NCBI GenBank assembly: GCA_903906305.1
Contig: CAIVJR010000009.1
Coordinates: 1-36,686, forward strand
Origin: an uncultured bacterium
GTDB lineage: Bacteria; Patescibacteriota; Dojkabacteria; SC72
DNA length: 36,686 nt
Direction: 5' to 3'
Each line of letters begins with the position of its first letter. Within the stretch, counting starts at the first letter, position 1. Positions 6,717-15,232 of this stretch are shown piece by piece. Position numbers and translations under genes: made by a program. The notes under the pieces are model-generated. The model worked only from the letters and a program-made list of their open reading frames with translations, was not told where the DNA came from and did not search any database.

Positions 6717-6923
6717 TAATACGTTAATCCAGTAATCACTGGGGAGTAGTAGAAAGAAAATATTTCTTTAAACAGAAATATTAGTAGAATCTACCGTATG
6801 TAAACGAAATATACACAAATGAGAAATAAATAGGGTGGTACCGCGTACTCAATGTTCGCCCCTTTCTAAAGATTAGTATATATTAATAGATATATACCAG
6901 TTTTTAGAGAGGGGCTTTTTGTT
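6717..6923 (+). promoter_or_regulatory. T-box riboswitch (tRNA-Ile sensing leader) of ileS
   Basis: The T-box sequence AGGGTGGTACCGCG (6832-6845) matches the family consensus AGGGUGGNACCGCG. Its AGGG can pair with CCCT (6860-6863) as antiterminator, in competition with the terminator 6858-6870/6903-6915. T-box leaders bind a specific tRNA and allow transcription when it is uncharged. Upstream are hairpins 6729-6733/6738-6742 and 6759-6767/6774-6782 flanked by GTAG/CTAC, then a stem III candidate GTATGT/ATATAC (6796-6801/6809-6814). The internal loop holds AGTA-like and GAATC segments, so ATC at 6789-6791 is the best isoleucine specifier candidate; ATC in the loop 6734-6737 is the alternative. 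Stem I is much shorter than in Firmicutes. Confidence 0.9.
6858..6923 (+). terminator. T-box-controlled terminator of ileS
   Basis: GCCCCTTTCTAAA (6858-6870) pairs with TTTAGAGAGGGGC (6903-6915) over 13 bp with one G-U, followed by TTTTTGTTT. It overlaps the antiterminator arm of the T-box. Confidence 0.85.
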
Positions 6924-6942
6924 TAAATTAACGAATACAAAT

Positions 6943-9855
6943 ATGGAAGATATAAAGATAAAGAAAAATGAAATGATGCCTAATTTCCCTAAAACAGAGG
7001 GAGATATATTAGCATTCTGGAAGGAAAACAATATTTTTCAAAAATCCATAGATCAAAGAGATAAGTCTAATCCATTTACTTTCTACGATGGACCAATAAC
7101 CTCAAACAACAAGCCACACTACGGACATGCACTAACAATGGTAATCAAAGATGTAGTACCAAGGTACAAAACAATGAAAGGATATCATGTAGATAGAAGC
7201 CTCGGTTGGGATTGCCAAGGGATACCTGTGGAATATGAAGTAGAGAAAACATTGGGTTTTGAACAAAAGGAAGATATTGAAAAATTCGGCATAGAGAAGT
7301 TCAATCAAATGTGCCGAGAATCAGTACAGAAATACCAAGGCGAGATATTTGCATTAACTGAAAGAATGGGAAGATGGATAAACAAAGATGAAGAATATGC
7401 AACAATGGATCCAGCGTACATTGAAAGTGTTTGGTGGTCATTAAGTGAGCTTTACAAAAAAGGTCTTCTCTACCAAGGGTACAAAGTAGTTCCTTACTCA
7501 ACTCGAGCAGGAACCACACTTTCTAACTCAGAGGTAGCACTTGGAGGATACAAAGCCATAGTGGATCCAGCTGTAACAGTAAGTTTGAAACTAAAAGACA
7601 GTGATACCTACCTCCTCATATGGACTACAACTCCATGGACCTTACCCGGAAACCTTTTGGTAGCAGTTGGAAATGATTTCGAATATGTAGAAGTAGAACA
7701 CAAAGGAAAAAAATATATCGTTGGAAAAGGACTCTTGGAAAAGGTATTTGGTGAAGATTACAAAGTATTAAATGAAATGCTAGGTAAAGATTTAGTCGGG
7801 AAAGAGTATGAACCATTGTATCCATACTATGCACAAAAGAGTAGCGAAGGTTGCTTTAGAGTAGTACATGCTGAACATGTAACTCTCGAAGATGGAACAG
7901 GTTTGGTACACCAAGCACCATATGGAGAAGAAGACTTCGCATTGATGACAGGTATGGGCATTGAGATGTTTGACTATCTTGATGATCAAGGAAATATGAA
8001 AGATGAGATTACTCAATTTGCAGGAATGTTCTACAAGAAGGCAAACAAATATGTAATGCAAGACTTAGAAGAGAGAGGATTACTCTTTGCACATGAGGAT
8101 CATGAACACCAAATGCCAATGTGTTGGAGAACTGAAACGCCATTGATATACAAACCAATTAAGAGTTGGTATGTAAGAGTTTCAGAAATTAGAAAGAGAA
8201 TGACAGAAGAGAACAACGAGATTAACTGGATACCAGAACATATTAAAGATGGAAGATTTGGAAATTGGTTGGCAGATGCACGAGATTGGGCTTTAAGTAG
8301 AAATAGATATTGGGGAACTCCACTTCCTGCTTGGATATGTGATAAATGTGGTGCTACAGAAGTACTAGGATCATTTGCTGAGATTAAAGACAGATCTGGA
8401 GTAGAATTAACCGATCCGCATAAACCATTCGTGGACGAAGTGAAATATGCATGTTCAAAGTGCGACGGAGAAATGCACAGAGTAACTGATGTCATTGATG
8501 TTTGGTATGATTCAGGATCTATGCCATTTGCTAGGTTCCACTATCCATTTGAAAATAAAGAGAAATTTGATAACAAATATCCTGCAGAGTTCATTGCAGA
8601 GGGAGTAGATCAAACTCGAGGTTGGTTCTACACATTACATGTATTAGGTACTGCACTCTTTGACCAAAAAGCATTTAAAAATGTAGTAGTAAATGGATTA
8701 GCCCTAGCGTCAGATGGATCAAAAATGTCTAAAAGTAAACGAAATTACACTGATATCAATATAGTCATAGATCAGCTAGGAGCAGATTCAATGAGACTCT
8801 ACTTCTTAAGTTCTCCAATTGTTCATGGAGAAGAGGTAATCTTTAATGAAAAATTCTTGAAAGAGATAATGACTTCGGTAATGCTTCCATATTGGAATTC
8901 TGTTAAGTACCTTTTAAGCTACCAGAGTGAGTCAAAATTGAAGAATGTAGAAGAACTTGATTTAAGTAATGTTATGGATAAATGGATTGTAGCGAGGCTT
9001 CACAAGACAATAGGGGATGTTACAACAAATATGGATGCATATGATTTACAACCAGCTACAAAGAGTATCTTTGATTTAATAGATGATCTTTCAAAGTGGT
9101 ATATCAGAAGATCAAGAGAACGATTTGTAAACGGTGATGTTAATGCTTTGGATACATTGCGATATGTATTGGTAGAAATATCCAAACTATTAGCCCCATT
9201 TGCACCATTCCTTGCAGAATCTGCATATCAGACATTAACAGAAGGGAATGCTAAAGAGTCAGTTCATTTAGAAGATTATTCTGAGGGAGAAAGCGAATTA
9301 CTTAATGATACATTACTTTCTGATATGAAAAAGGTGAGAGAGATTTGCTCTCTTGGCTTGACTATTCGTGACACAAGAAGGATCAAAGTAAGACAGCCGT
9401 TAGCAAAAGCATTTGTTTCAATTTCAGACCCAGCTATGCAGGAAATCATACAAGGGGAGTTGAATGTTAAAGAGATAGAATATGTTGAAAAGCCTAAATT
9501 GGGCCGTCCTCAATTTGAAGAAGAATATGTTGTTACATCTGCATCAGAACCTACTCAGGCAGTGTTTATTACTTTAGATATAAAGATATCAGAGGAATTG
9601 AAAGAGGAGGGTTTGTTAAATGAATTAACAAGAGGATTACAAGTAGCTAGAAAAGAGAGTGGATGCCAGGTAGGTCAGGCTATATCTGTAAAATATCAGA
9701 CTGAAAGCAAAGAAATTGAAGAACTCATATCTTGCCATCTTGAAGAACTTGAAAAAGTAGTTTTAGCTAAATCATTTGAAAAAGTAGCAACTTTGGAGAA
9801 TGGCATAAAGCTCAAACTAGCAGAAGTTGAAGTCTTTGTAGAGATAATAAAATAG
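6943..9855 (+). CDS. ileS: Isoleucyl-tRNA synthetase, type 2 (eukaryote-like)
   Basis: This enzyme activates isoleucine and charges tRNA-Ile, with editing of valine. I start at ATG 6943 (970 residues); the in-frame TTG at 6919 falls inside the terminator U tract. The HIGH motif is HYGH at residues 59-62, within KDVVPRYKTMKGYHVDRS, and KMSKS is at 594-598 in GSKMSKSKRNY. Both contexts match IleRS2, the type usually less sensitive to mupirocin. The editing domain follows WTTTPWTLPGNLLVAV. Cysteine pairs in CDKCGA and ACSKCDGE suggest a zinc knuckle. The anticodon-binding domain and a C-terminal extension complete the protein. Its expression is probably set by the upstream T-box. Confidence 0.97.
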   Translation: MEDIKIKKNEMMPNFPKTEGDILAFWKENNIFQKSIDQRDKSNPFTFYDGPITSNNKPHYGHALTMVIKDVVPRYKTMKGYHVDRSLGWDCQGIPVEYEVEKTLGFEQKEDIEKFGIEKFNQMCRESVQKYQGEIFALTERMGRWINKDEEYATMDPAYIESVWWSLSELYKKGLLYQGYKVVPYSTRAGTTLSNSEVALGGYKAIVDPAVTVSLKLKDSDTYLLIWTTTPWTLPGNLLVAVGNDFEYVEVEHKGKKYIVGKGLLEKVFGEDYKVLNEMLGKDLVGKEYEPLYPYYAQKSSEGCFRVVHAEHVTLEDGTGLVHQAPYGEEDFALMTGMGIEMFDYLDDQGNMKDEITQFAGMFYKKANKYVMQDLEERGLLFAHEDHEHQMPMCWRTETPLIYKPIKSWYVRVSEIRKRMTEENNEINWIPEHIKDGRFGNWLADARDWALSRNRYWGTPLPAWICDKCGATEVLGSFAEIKDRSGVELTDPHKPFVDEVKYACSKCDGEMHRVTDVIDVWYDSGSMPFARFHYPFENKEKFDNKYPAEFIAEGVDQTRGWFYTLHVLGTALFDQKAFKNVVVNGLALASDGSKMSKSKRNYTDINIVIDQLGADSMRLYFLSSPIVHGEEVIFNEKFLKEIMTSVMLPYWNSVKYLLSYQSESKLKNVEELDLSNVMDKWIVARLHKTIGDVTTNMDAYDLQPATKSIFDLIDDLSKWYIRRSRERFVNGDVNALDTLRYVLVEISKLLAPFAPFLAESAYQTLTEGNAKESVHLEDYSEGESELLNDTLLSDMKKVREICSLGLTIRDTRRIKVRQPLAKAFVSISDPAMQEIIQGELNVKEIEYVEKPKLGRPQFEEEYVVTSASEPTQAVFITLDIKISEELKEEGLLNELTRGLQVARKESGCQVGQAISVKYQTESKEIEELISCHLEELEKVVLAKSFEKVATLENGIKLKLAEVEVFVEIIK

Positions 9856-9868
9856 GATTCTAATTGAA

Positions 9869-10393
9869 TTAGTATTCAGAAAGCGAGACCTTAAGTCCTG
9901 TAATCTTTGCAAACTGTTCATTTGCTTGATCCATTGTTTTGTCTGAAGAAATGGCTAATTCACCAACAATATTCTTAACCGCTTCTTCAAGCTGTTTTTC
10001 AATACTGGTTGGAATTAATCTCCCTTCTTTTTCTCTTTGTTTTCTAATGAAGTTACAATACTGAATAATCTCCATAGTAGATTTAATATCAGATTTGCCC
10101 TCTAATTCCTTAAACATATTCAACATAATGTTGAAATCTGTAACCTTAGGGTTCTTAGAAGGAGATTTCTTCAATATCTTAATCTCTTCTGTAATCTGTT
10201 TAACAGACATAACCTCTCGAATACCCAAGGAATCAATATTATCTACAGGAGTAGAAATACTTAATGGATTTGTAATTAACTCAAATTCAAAATATTTTTT
10301 AATTTCCCCATTAAATTCAATATCTTTTTGACCCTTAACCTTACCTGCACCATGTGATGGATAGAAAACTTTTGATCCGACTTTAAGTTGCAT
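9869..10393 (-). CDS. carD: CarD-family RNA-polymerase-binding regulator
   Basis: The 174-residue protein begins with a CarD/TRCF RNA-polymerase-interaction domain: GSKVFYPSHGAGKVKG, then FEFELI and PVDNIDSLGIREV. This Tudor-like domain binds the RNA polymerase beta subunit. The rest is helical, as in the CarD DNA-binding part, which stabilises open promoter complexes in Mycobacterium and Thermus. It is convergent with ileS (13 nt between stops) and divergent from yvcK. A TATAAT lies about 35 nt before the ATG, so this gene has a short leader. Given the many minimal promoters in the window, a CarD activator is a plausible general factor. Confidence 0.85.
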   Translation of the reverse strand: MQLKVGSKVFYPSHGAGKVKGQKDIEFNGEIKKYFEFELITNPLSISTPVDNIDSLGIREVMSVKQITEEIKILKKSPSKNPKVTDFNIMLNMFKELEGKSDIKSTMEIIQYCNFIRKQREKEGRLIPTSIEKQLEEAVKNIVGELAISSDKTMDQANEQFAKITGLKVSLSEY

Positions 10394-10441
10394 AATAGAG
10401 GAATGTTGTTATATTAACATGCCATTATACCACGAAAGTGC

Positions 10442-10447
10442 TATACT
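10442..10447 (+). promoter_or_regulatory. -10 box, leaderless yvcK
   Basis: TATACT is separated from ATG 10457 by 9 nt, so the predicted start is at or next to the start codon. Confidence 0.55.
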
Positions 10448-10456
10448 TTCCTTAAT

Positions 10457-11482
10457 ATGAATATAGTAGTTATAGGGGGTGGCACAGGCTCCACAGTAGT
10501 ACTAGAAGGCCTAAAGAAATACAGAGAACTTCATCTTAGTGTAATCGTTGGTATGATGGACGATGGCGGAAGCAATGCTGTCGTAAGAGATGAATTGGGA
10601 TTACTTCCACTAAGTGATGTAAGAAAATCAATACTAGCTCTATCTGAAGATAACGAAAGCAATTACCTTAGGAGACTTCTTACTTACAGGTATTCAGGAT
10701 GTGATAACCTAAATGGACATACCCTAGGGAATCTTCTCATGATAGCTATGTCAGACATTTTAGGTTCTGAAATAGAAGCTATAGATACACTCTCTCAAAT
10801 GTTTGGAGTCAGAGGAAGCGTTATCCCAGTAACATTGGATGATGTAAGACTTGTTGCAGAGTATGATGATGGGACCAAAATTGTAGGAGAACACTATATT
10901 GATGAACCAGAGAAGGATATTAACATTGTAAAATTCTATCTCAATGGAAAAGCTCAAGCATTCCCAAGAGCAATACAAGCCATAAAAGAAGCAGACTATA
11001 TTATCCTTGGCCCTGGCGATTTATATACTACATTACTCCCAAATCTACTTGTAGATGGTATAGGTAAGGCTATGAAAAAATCTCATGCGAAGATAGTATA
11101 TATATCAAATTTGATGACAAAGATAGGACAGACAAGACACAAGAGTGTGAAGGATATTGTAAATATAATTGAGGGATACATTGGAAGAAATCTTGACTAT
11201 GTATTGCTTAATAGCGGAAGGATACCCAAAGAAGCATTTCAAAGATATATTGAAGATGGAGAGAACTTAATTAAGGATGATATCGATGAAAGTAAAGGAC
11301 ATACTATTATCAGAAAAGATTTAGTAGCAAATGATGATATTAAGCAAGAAAAAGGAGATATATTAAAACGAAGTTTTGTTAGACATGATTCGCGAAAGGT
11401 AGGAAAAGCCTTGTATCGTATATTCACGAAAAGTCCTCTAGGAAGATTTTTTAGAAATATTTTTGGCCAATATATTGATTAG
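10457..11482 (+). CDS. yvcK: YvcK/CofD-like gluconeogenesis factor
   Basis: The 341-residue protein belongs to the YvcK branch of the CofD-like superfamily. YvcK binds UDP-sugars and in Bacillus affects growth on gluconeogenic carbon, cell shape and peptidoglycan synthesis. Family hallmarks are visible: IGGGTGSTVVLEGLK at the N-terminus, VGMMDDGGSNAVVRDELG, DVRKSILALS, GHTLGNLLMIA and LGPGDLYTTLLPNLLVDG. These form a Rossmann-like nucleotide-binding domain. The last 45 bases overlap the convergent FkbM gene. No signal peptide is present, so it acts in the cytoplasm. Confidence 0.93.
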   Translation: MNIVVIGGGTGSTVVLEGLKKYRELHLSVIVGMMDDGGSNAVVRDELGLLPLSDVRKSILALSEDNESNYLRRLLTYRYSGCDNLNGHTLGNLLMIAMSDILGSEIEAIDTLSQMFGVRGSVIPVTLDDVRLVAEYDDGTKIVGEHYIDEPEKDINIVKFYLNGKAQAFPRAIQAIKEADYIILGPGDLYTTLLPNLLVDGIGKAMKKSHAKIVYISNLMTKIGQTRHKSVKDIVNIIEGYIGRNLDYVLLNSGRIPKEAFQRYIEDGENLIKDDIDESKGHTIIRKDLVANDDIKQEKGDILKRSFVRHDSRKVGKALYRIFTKSPLGRFFRNIFGQYID

Positions 11483-12145
11483 AGTAGTACCATACTCATC
11501 AGTCTTTGTTACAGTTTCAAACCCATTCTCATTTAGAAGACTTATTATATTCTTTGAATTGCCACCGTTAATAGGGTGATATTCAATAAGGATATTTTTT
11601 ATGTATTTTAATTTGTCTGCATCAATCAGTTCTTTTAAAACTTCAGTTTCCGCTCCCTCAATATCCATTTTTAATATATCAATCCCTTCGGTTATATATT
11701 TACTTAATTGCTCGCATTTAACACTAATAGGGGTAGATTTCTGTTCGCCATTCCATGCATCTTTATTAAAACTACCCGTTGAGAAAGCATCAATACCAGA
11801 GCTATCTATGTAGAAGGTTCTAATCTCATTCTTACTTCCTAATGCGATATTGTGTAATTCCACATTAGTCAGATCATTGCATTCTATATTTTCTTGAAGT
11901 ATTGGGAATATATTTGAATTAGGTTCAAATGCAACTATTCTGGAATTAGGATATTTAATCTTGAAGTACAGAACGGAAAGACCTATGTGTGCACCAAGAT
12001 CAAATATAGTTGGTGACGTAACCCCGGGGTTAATTGTAACATTGTAAATTTCTTTGTTGAAAATTTCATCTTTTAGAATATTGAATTCTTCCTTATTGGT
12101 ATACCTAATCTCATATCCTTGTATTTTTGAAAACATTGTTTGCAT
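11438..12145 (-). CDS. FkbM-family SAM-dependent methyltransferase
   Basis: The 235-residue protein has SAM motif I FDLGAHIGLSVLYF, an acidic strand end AFEPNSNIFPILQENI that should hold the ribose, and the FkbM signature DILKMDIEGAETEVLKEL. FkbM enzymes are O-methyltransferases, often acting on sugars or polyketides; the substrate here is unknown. The start is ATG 12145; an ATG three codons later is an alternative. The 3' end overlaps yvcK by 45 bp on the other strand. The terminator at 12163-12188 belongs to the gene upstream, so this gene probably has its own promoter. Confidence 0.88.
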   Translation of the reverse strand: MQTMFSKIQGYEIRYTNKEEFNILKDEIFNKEIYNVTINPGVTSPTIFDLGAHIGLSVLYFKIKYPNSRIVAFEPNSNIFPILQENIECNDLTNVELHNIALGSKNEIRTFYIDSSGIDAFSTGSFNKDAWNGEQKSTPISVKCEQLSKYITEGIDILKMDIEGAETEVLKELIDADKLKYIKNILIEYHPINGGNSKNIISLLNENGFETVTKTDEYGTTLINILAKNISKKSS

Positions 12146-12162
12146 AGTGGAAGTTTAACAAA

Positions 12163-12188
12163 AAAGCCCTGGTGTTATCCAGGGCTTT
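12163..12188 (-). terminator. Rho-independent terminator of the lysozyme-like gene
   Basis: AAAGCCCTGG pairs with CCAGGGCTTT around a 6-nt loop. On the minus strand it is followed by six T, 7 nt after the stop at 12195. Confidence 0.85.
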
Positions 12189-12194
12189 AAGAAA

Positions 12195-12755
12195 TTACAT
12201 AGCTTCAATCTTATTCATTACACCCTGTACCTTTGCAGCCCAATGATCGGCTGAAGGAGGACAATATGAGTAAGATATACTTCTTGGAGTTGTCATACCT
12301 TTCGCATAGTACTTTGAAATACCCTTAGATACTGTCCATATACCATCCTCCCAACTTGAGAATCCGGATTTACCCCATCCCCATGCGTTGTAAGGTCTAA
12401 ATGTATTCTTACCACCCTCAGATTCAATTACAGATATAGCTGCAACAATGTTGTAGTCTATACCGTATGTATCTGCAGCAGCAACAAATTCTTTAGCATA
12501 ATCAGCAAGAGGAGCAGCTCTTTGACTTAAATATGCTTTAATTTTTGCAACTCTAATATCAGCAACTTCATTTGTAGTGATTTCTGCACTATCAACAGAG
12601 ATATACTCTGTACTTACAGCAGATACCTGACCTTGGTCAGCTAAGACTAAGTTTACAGGCATTTTATCACTTATAATATTGGCTACTAGGCCAATACCTA
12701 AAACACTAGCTATTACGCTCAATGTCTTTCTACCTTTTATAAATGACGTTTTCAT
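12195..12755 (-). CDS. Exported lysozyme-like (glucosaminidase/transglycosylase-fold) protein
   Basis: The 186-residue protein has a positively charged N-terminus and a hydrophobic segment at about residues 11-29, consistent with a signal peptide or anchor. The C-terminal half resembles the lysozyme-like fold: NIVAAISVIESEGG (candidate catalytic Glu111), PYNAWGWG, a segment around FSSWEDGIWTVSKGI and YCPPSADHWAAKV. This pattern occurs in putative endo-beta-N-acetylglucosaminidases that cut peptidoglycan. The ORF lacks LysM or other binding modules. A minus-strand TATAAT at 12798-12803 gives a leader of about 40 nt, and a clear terminator follows. Exact bond specificity is unknown. Confidence 0.8.
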   Translation of the reverse strand: MKTSFIKGRKTLSVIASVLGIGLVANIISDKMPVNLVLADQGQVSAVSTEYISVDSAEITTNEVADIRVAKIKAYLSQRAAPLADYAKEFVAAADTYGIDYNIVAAISVIESEGGKNTFRPYNAWGWGKSGFSSWEDGIWTVSKGISKYYAKGMTTPRSISYSYCPPSADHWAAKVQGVMNKIEAM

Positions 12756-12850
12756 AATAGTCTATTTCAAGTTAATACCTATTTCTAGGTAAGCTATATT
12801 ATACCACAAGAACCCTATAGTAATCAAAATAGCAATCTCGCAATGTGTGG

Positions 12851-12856
12851 TATATT
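12851..12856 (+). promoter_or_regulatory. -10 box, leaderless capA-like gene
   Basis: TATATT lies 8 nt before ATG 12865. This supports that ATG over the in-frame GTG at 12847, which would be upstream of the transcription start. Confidence 0.55.
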
Positions 12857-12864
12857 ATTTACTA

Positions 12865-14535
12865 ATGAAATCCATAGTCATTAACGACATAAAGTATAAA
12901 AGACCTCCTAAGGGAAGAATCTCAATGTATGCAGCTATACTTGCTCTGTTCCTATCCTTCTTGTTCTTGTATATTCAGAACTTCAATACAGTAAATACTT
13001 TAATTGGTTTTAGAACTCCTAAGATTAGATATGACACATATACCGTAGCATTCGAGGGTAATGTACCAGAGGAATATAAAGTATTAGCTAAGGATAATGT
13101 TAAAGATATGGTATTTAACAAGAAGGAAAGATTTAAGTTTGTGGATAGTAAAGCAGATATAACCATACAATCTGAGAAAACAGACAGTAATGTGGAAGTG
13201 CTTAGCGAAACCTTAATACCTGTAGGACATCTGTATTCATTAAAAACAGCTACAGATGAAGAGGATATCAAGAATATGAATGTATATGTCTTAAGTGATA
13301 CATATATTAATTTCCTTAAGGATCAATATGGTATTACGGCACAGAAGATAGAAAGTGTAGAGGCTTTGGTAGCTAAGATGAAGGAATCTGATAGCAATGT
13401 TGGATTGATTACATATGATAGTCTGAACTTTAGTATGAAGATATTGAAGGTAGGAGATCAATATTACTTAGATAACCATGATGCGGGTATACATATTCGT
13501 TTCTATGCTACTTTAGCTGAAGGGGTGGATTCTTTTGCTTTGGATATATTGAAAAAGAATATATCAACAGATAGTAAGGTTACAGATACGGCAAGTCTTT
13601 TGAAGTTGAATATGTCTGGAGTAGTAGCAATATCTAGAGATTTAGGTTCTAAAATGAACTCCCTTCAAAACTATGATTATCCTGCGGAAAAGTTAGGCCC
13701 ATTTCTTTCTGATGCTGATTTAACTCATATTTCTAACGAGGTCTCATTTGTTGACGGATGTGTTGTGGCTGCGGGTATGAGGTTTTGTGCTAGAGATCAA
13801 TATATGGAGAGTATAACTGCAAGTGGAGTAGATATTGTTGAATTAACAGGAAACCATAATAATGACTATGGTAGTGCAAATAATGGGAGATCCATAGAGA
13901 TGTATAAGGCATTGGGTATGGATTATTTTGGTGGTGGATTAAACAATGAGGATGCTTCTAAGATATTGTATAAAGAGGTTGATGGTACCAAAATCGCCTT
14001 TATTGGCTACAATTGGTATGATACCACATACAAATCTGGAGCTATAGCTTGGAGTGACAAACCTGGCGCTAATGAGTATTCGGAAGAAAAAATGAAGGCT
14101 AATATTGCGGAAGCGAAAGCTAATGCGGATGTAGTTATTGTTGATTTTCAATTCCAAGAGTGTTATTGCTATCCTGAGGGTGATGTTGTTTATCCAATTT
14201 GTTACAAACCTCTTGGTAATCCAGATCAGAAGGGTGTGTTTAGAAAGGCTATTGATTTAGGTGCTACTATTGTTCTTGGTACACAGGCTCATCAACCTCA
14301 AACCTATGAATTGTATGGTGATGGTGTCATCTACTATGGTTTGGGTAATTTGTATTTTGATCAATGGAATTGGATTGGTACTAGACAGGCTATGATTCTT
14401 ACTCACTATTTTGATGATGGGAAGTATATTAATACTAAGCTTACACCAATATATATGGATAGGAGTATGCAACCTGATATAGCTACTGAGGCGCAGGCTG
14501 GTCAGTTATTGAAATCTCTCAAGGACGCGAGATAG
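12865..14535 (+). CDS. Membrane-anchored CapA-family (PGA_cap metallophosphatase-like) protein
   Basis: The 556-residue protein has an N-terminal membrane helix at about residues 17-35 (AAILALFLSFLFLYI), which places the rest outside the membrane. Residues 40-230 form an alpha/beta region with features of a periplasmic-binding-protein-like domain (VEALVAKMKESDSNVGLITYD). The C-terminal part is CapA-like: ISRDLGSK, LTHISNEVSFVDGC, DIVELTGNHNNDYG, KIAFIGYN, VVIVDFQFQE, LGTQAHQPQ and YGLGNLYFDQ. CapA proteins have a calcineurin-like fold and take part in poly-gamma-glutamate or capsule formation; no capB or capC is nearby, so the role is open. The 3' end overlaps the convergent gene by 30 bp. 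Confidence 0.85.
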   Translation: MKSIVINDIKYKRPPKGRISMYAAILALFLSFLFLYIQNFNTVNTLIGFRTPKIRYDTYTVAFEGNVPEEYKVLAKDNVKDMVFNKKERFKFVDSKADITIQSEKTDSNVEVLSETLIPVGHLYSLKTATDEEDIKNMNVYVLSDTYINFLKDQYGITAQKIESVEALVAKMKESDSNVGLITYDSLNFSMKILKVGDQYYLDNHDAGIHIRFYATLAEGVDSFALDILKKNISTDSKVTDTASLLKLNMSGVVAISRDLGSKMNSLQNYDYPAEKLGPFLSDADLTHISNEVSFVDGCVVAAGMRFCARDQYMESITASGVDIVELTGNHNNDYGSANNGRSIEMYKALGMDYFGGGLNNEDASKILYKEVDGTKIAFIGYNWYDTTYKSGAIAWSDKPGANEYSEEKMKANIAEAKANADVVIVDFQFQECYCYPEGDVVYPICYKPLGNPDQKGVFRKAIDLGATIVLGTQAHQPQTYELYGDGVIYYGLGNLYFDQWNWIGTRQAMILTHYFDDGKYINTKLTPIYMDRSMQPDIATEAQAGQLLKSLKDAR

Positions 14536-15189
14536 ATAGCCTAAGGTATGTTGAAGGTGGTGTAGATAAGTTTTTGATACATTATCAAAAGCATATATAC
14601 TAAATGAATTCTTATCTTCTAAAATCTTTCTGAAGTCATTATTTACAGTTAGTATTTTTTCAAGATATTTTTGTGGTGTAAGCCTTTTTTCTAAAAAAGC
14701 TTGAAGTAAAGTATCTCCAGAGCCATCCTGCATAACAGATTTTTGATTCATATACTTTGGAAGACAGAGAACGGTGGCATGGTTTCGTTCTATTTTGGAT
14801 TGTAAAATTTCGGATTCTGGATTGTAGGTGACATCAATTGGTTTGTAACAGATGTGAAAATCAGTTCCCTTCATATCTTCATAATCTGTAGAAATGGTGA
14901 TTGGAATACCAAGTCTTTGCATATATACAAAGAACAAAGCTTCGTAAATATCTCCATGCTTTGAAGTTATTTCTTCTTCGTATGCTTTTCCCCTGTCTAT
15001 TTCTAAATCGTTTAATCTTTGTAATTTTTCTAAAACAGTTCCGAATGAAGCGGTTTCCCCAATTGTGCTTAAGCGATGTTCTGCAATGCTGATAGCCGTA
15101 TTTAATAGAATATCTTTAGGATTTTCTTCTACACTTTGTTGTTCTACTGGTTCTTTTATTGTTGTGTACATAGTTTGTTGTTTCTTCAT
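14506..15189 (-). CDS. Hypothetical protein, start codon within a hairpin
   Basis: The 227-residue product is not recognised. The centre (DIYEALFFVYMQRLGI, then MKGTDFHICYKPIDVTYNP) has a strand order and acidic residues that recall PD-(D/E)XK nuclease folds, but the lysine is missing, so this is weak. The rest is helical. No signal peptide is seen. ATG 15189 forms the last bases of a 13-bp hairpin (15187-15220); an alternative ATG six codons later starts MYTTIKEP. The gene probably shares a transcript with the 100-residue gene 43 nt upstream and overlaps the convergent capA-like gene by 30 bp. Confidence 0.6.
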   Translation of the reverse strand: MKKQQTMYTTIKEPVEQQSVEENPKDILLNTAISIAEHRLSTIGETASFGTVLEKLQRLNDLEIDRGKAYEEEITSKHGDIYEALFFVYMQRLGIPITISTDYEDMKGTDFHICYKPIDVTYNPESEILQSKIERNHATVLCLPKYMNQKSVMQDGSGDTLLQAFLEKRLTPQKYLEKILTVNNDFRKILEDKNSFSIYAFDNVSKTYLHHLQHTLGYLSRVLERFQ

Positions 15190-15220
15190 CGAGGACGAGT
15201 TTGGATTCTCGTCCCCGATG
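15187..15220 (-). promoter_or_regulatory. Hairpin covering the start codon of the 14506-15189 gene
   Basis: In the minus-strand RNA CATCGGGGACGAG pairs with CTCGTCCTCGATG over 13 bp with one G-U pair and an 8-nt loop. The final ATG of the 3' arm is the annotated start codon. No U tract follows, so a terminator is unlikely. In the plus strand the wobble would be an A-C mismatch, which supports function in the minus-strand RNA. Translation control or coupling is inferred. Confidence 0.55.
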
Positions 15221-15232
15221 TCTTACAAGCTG

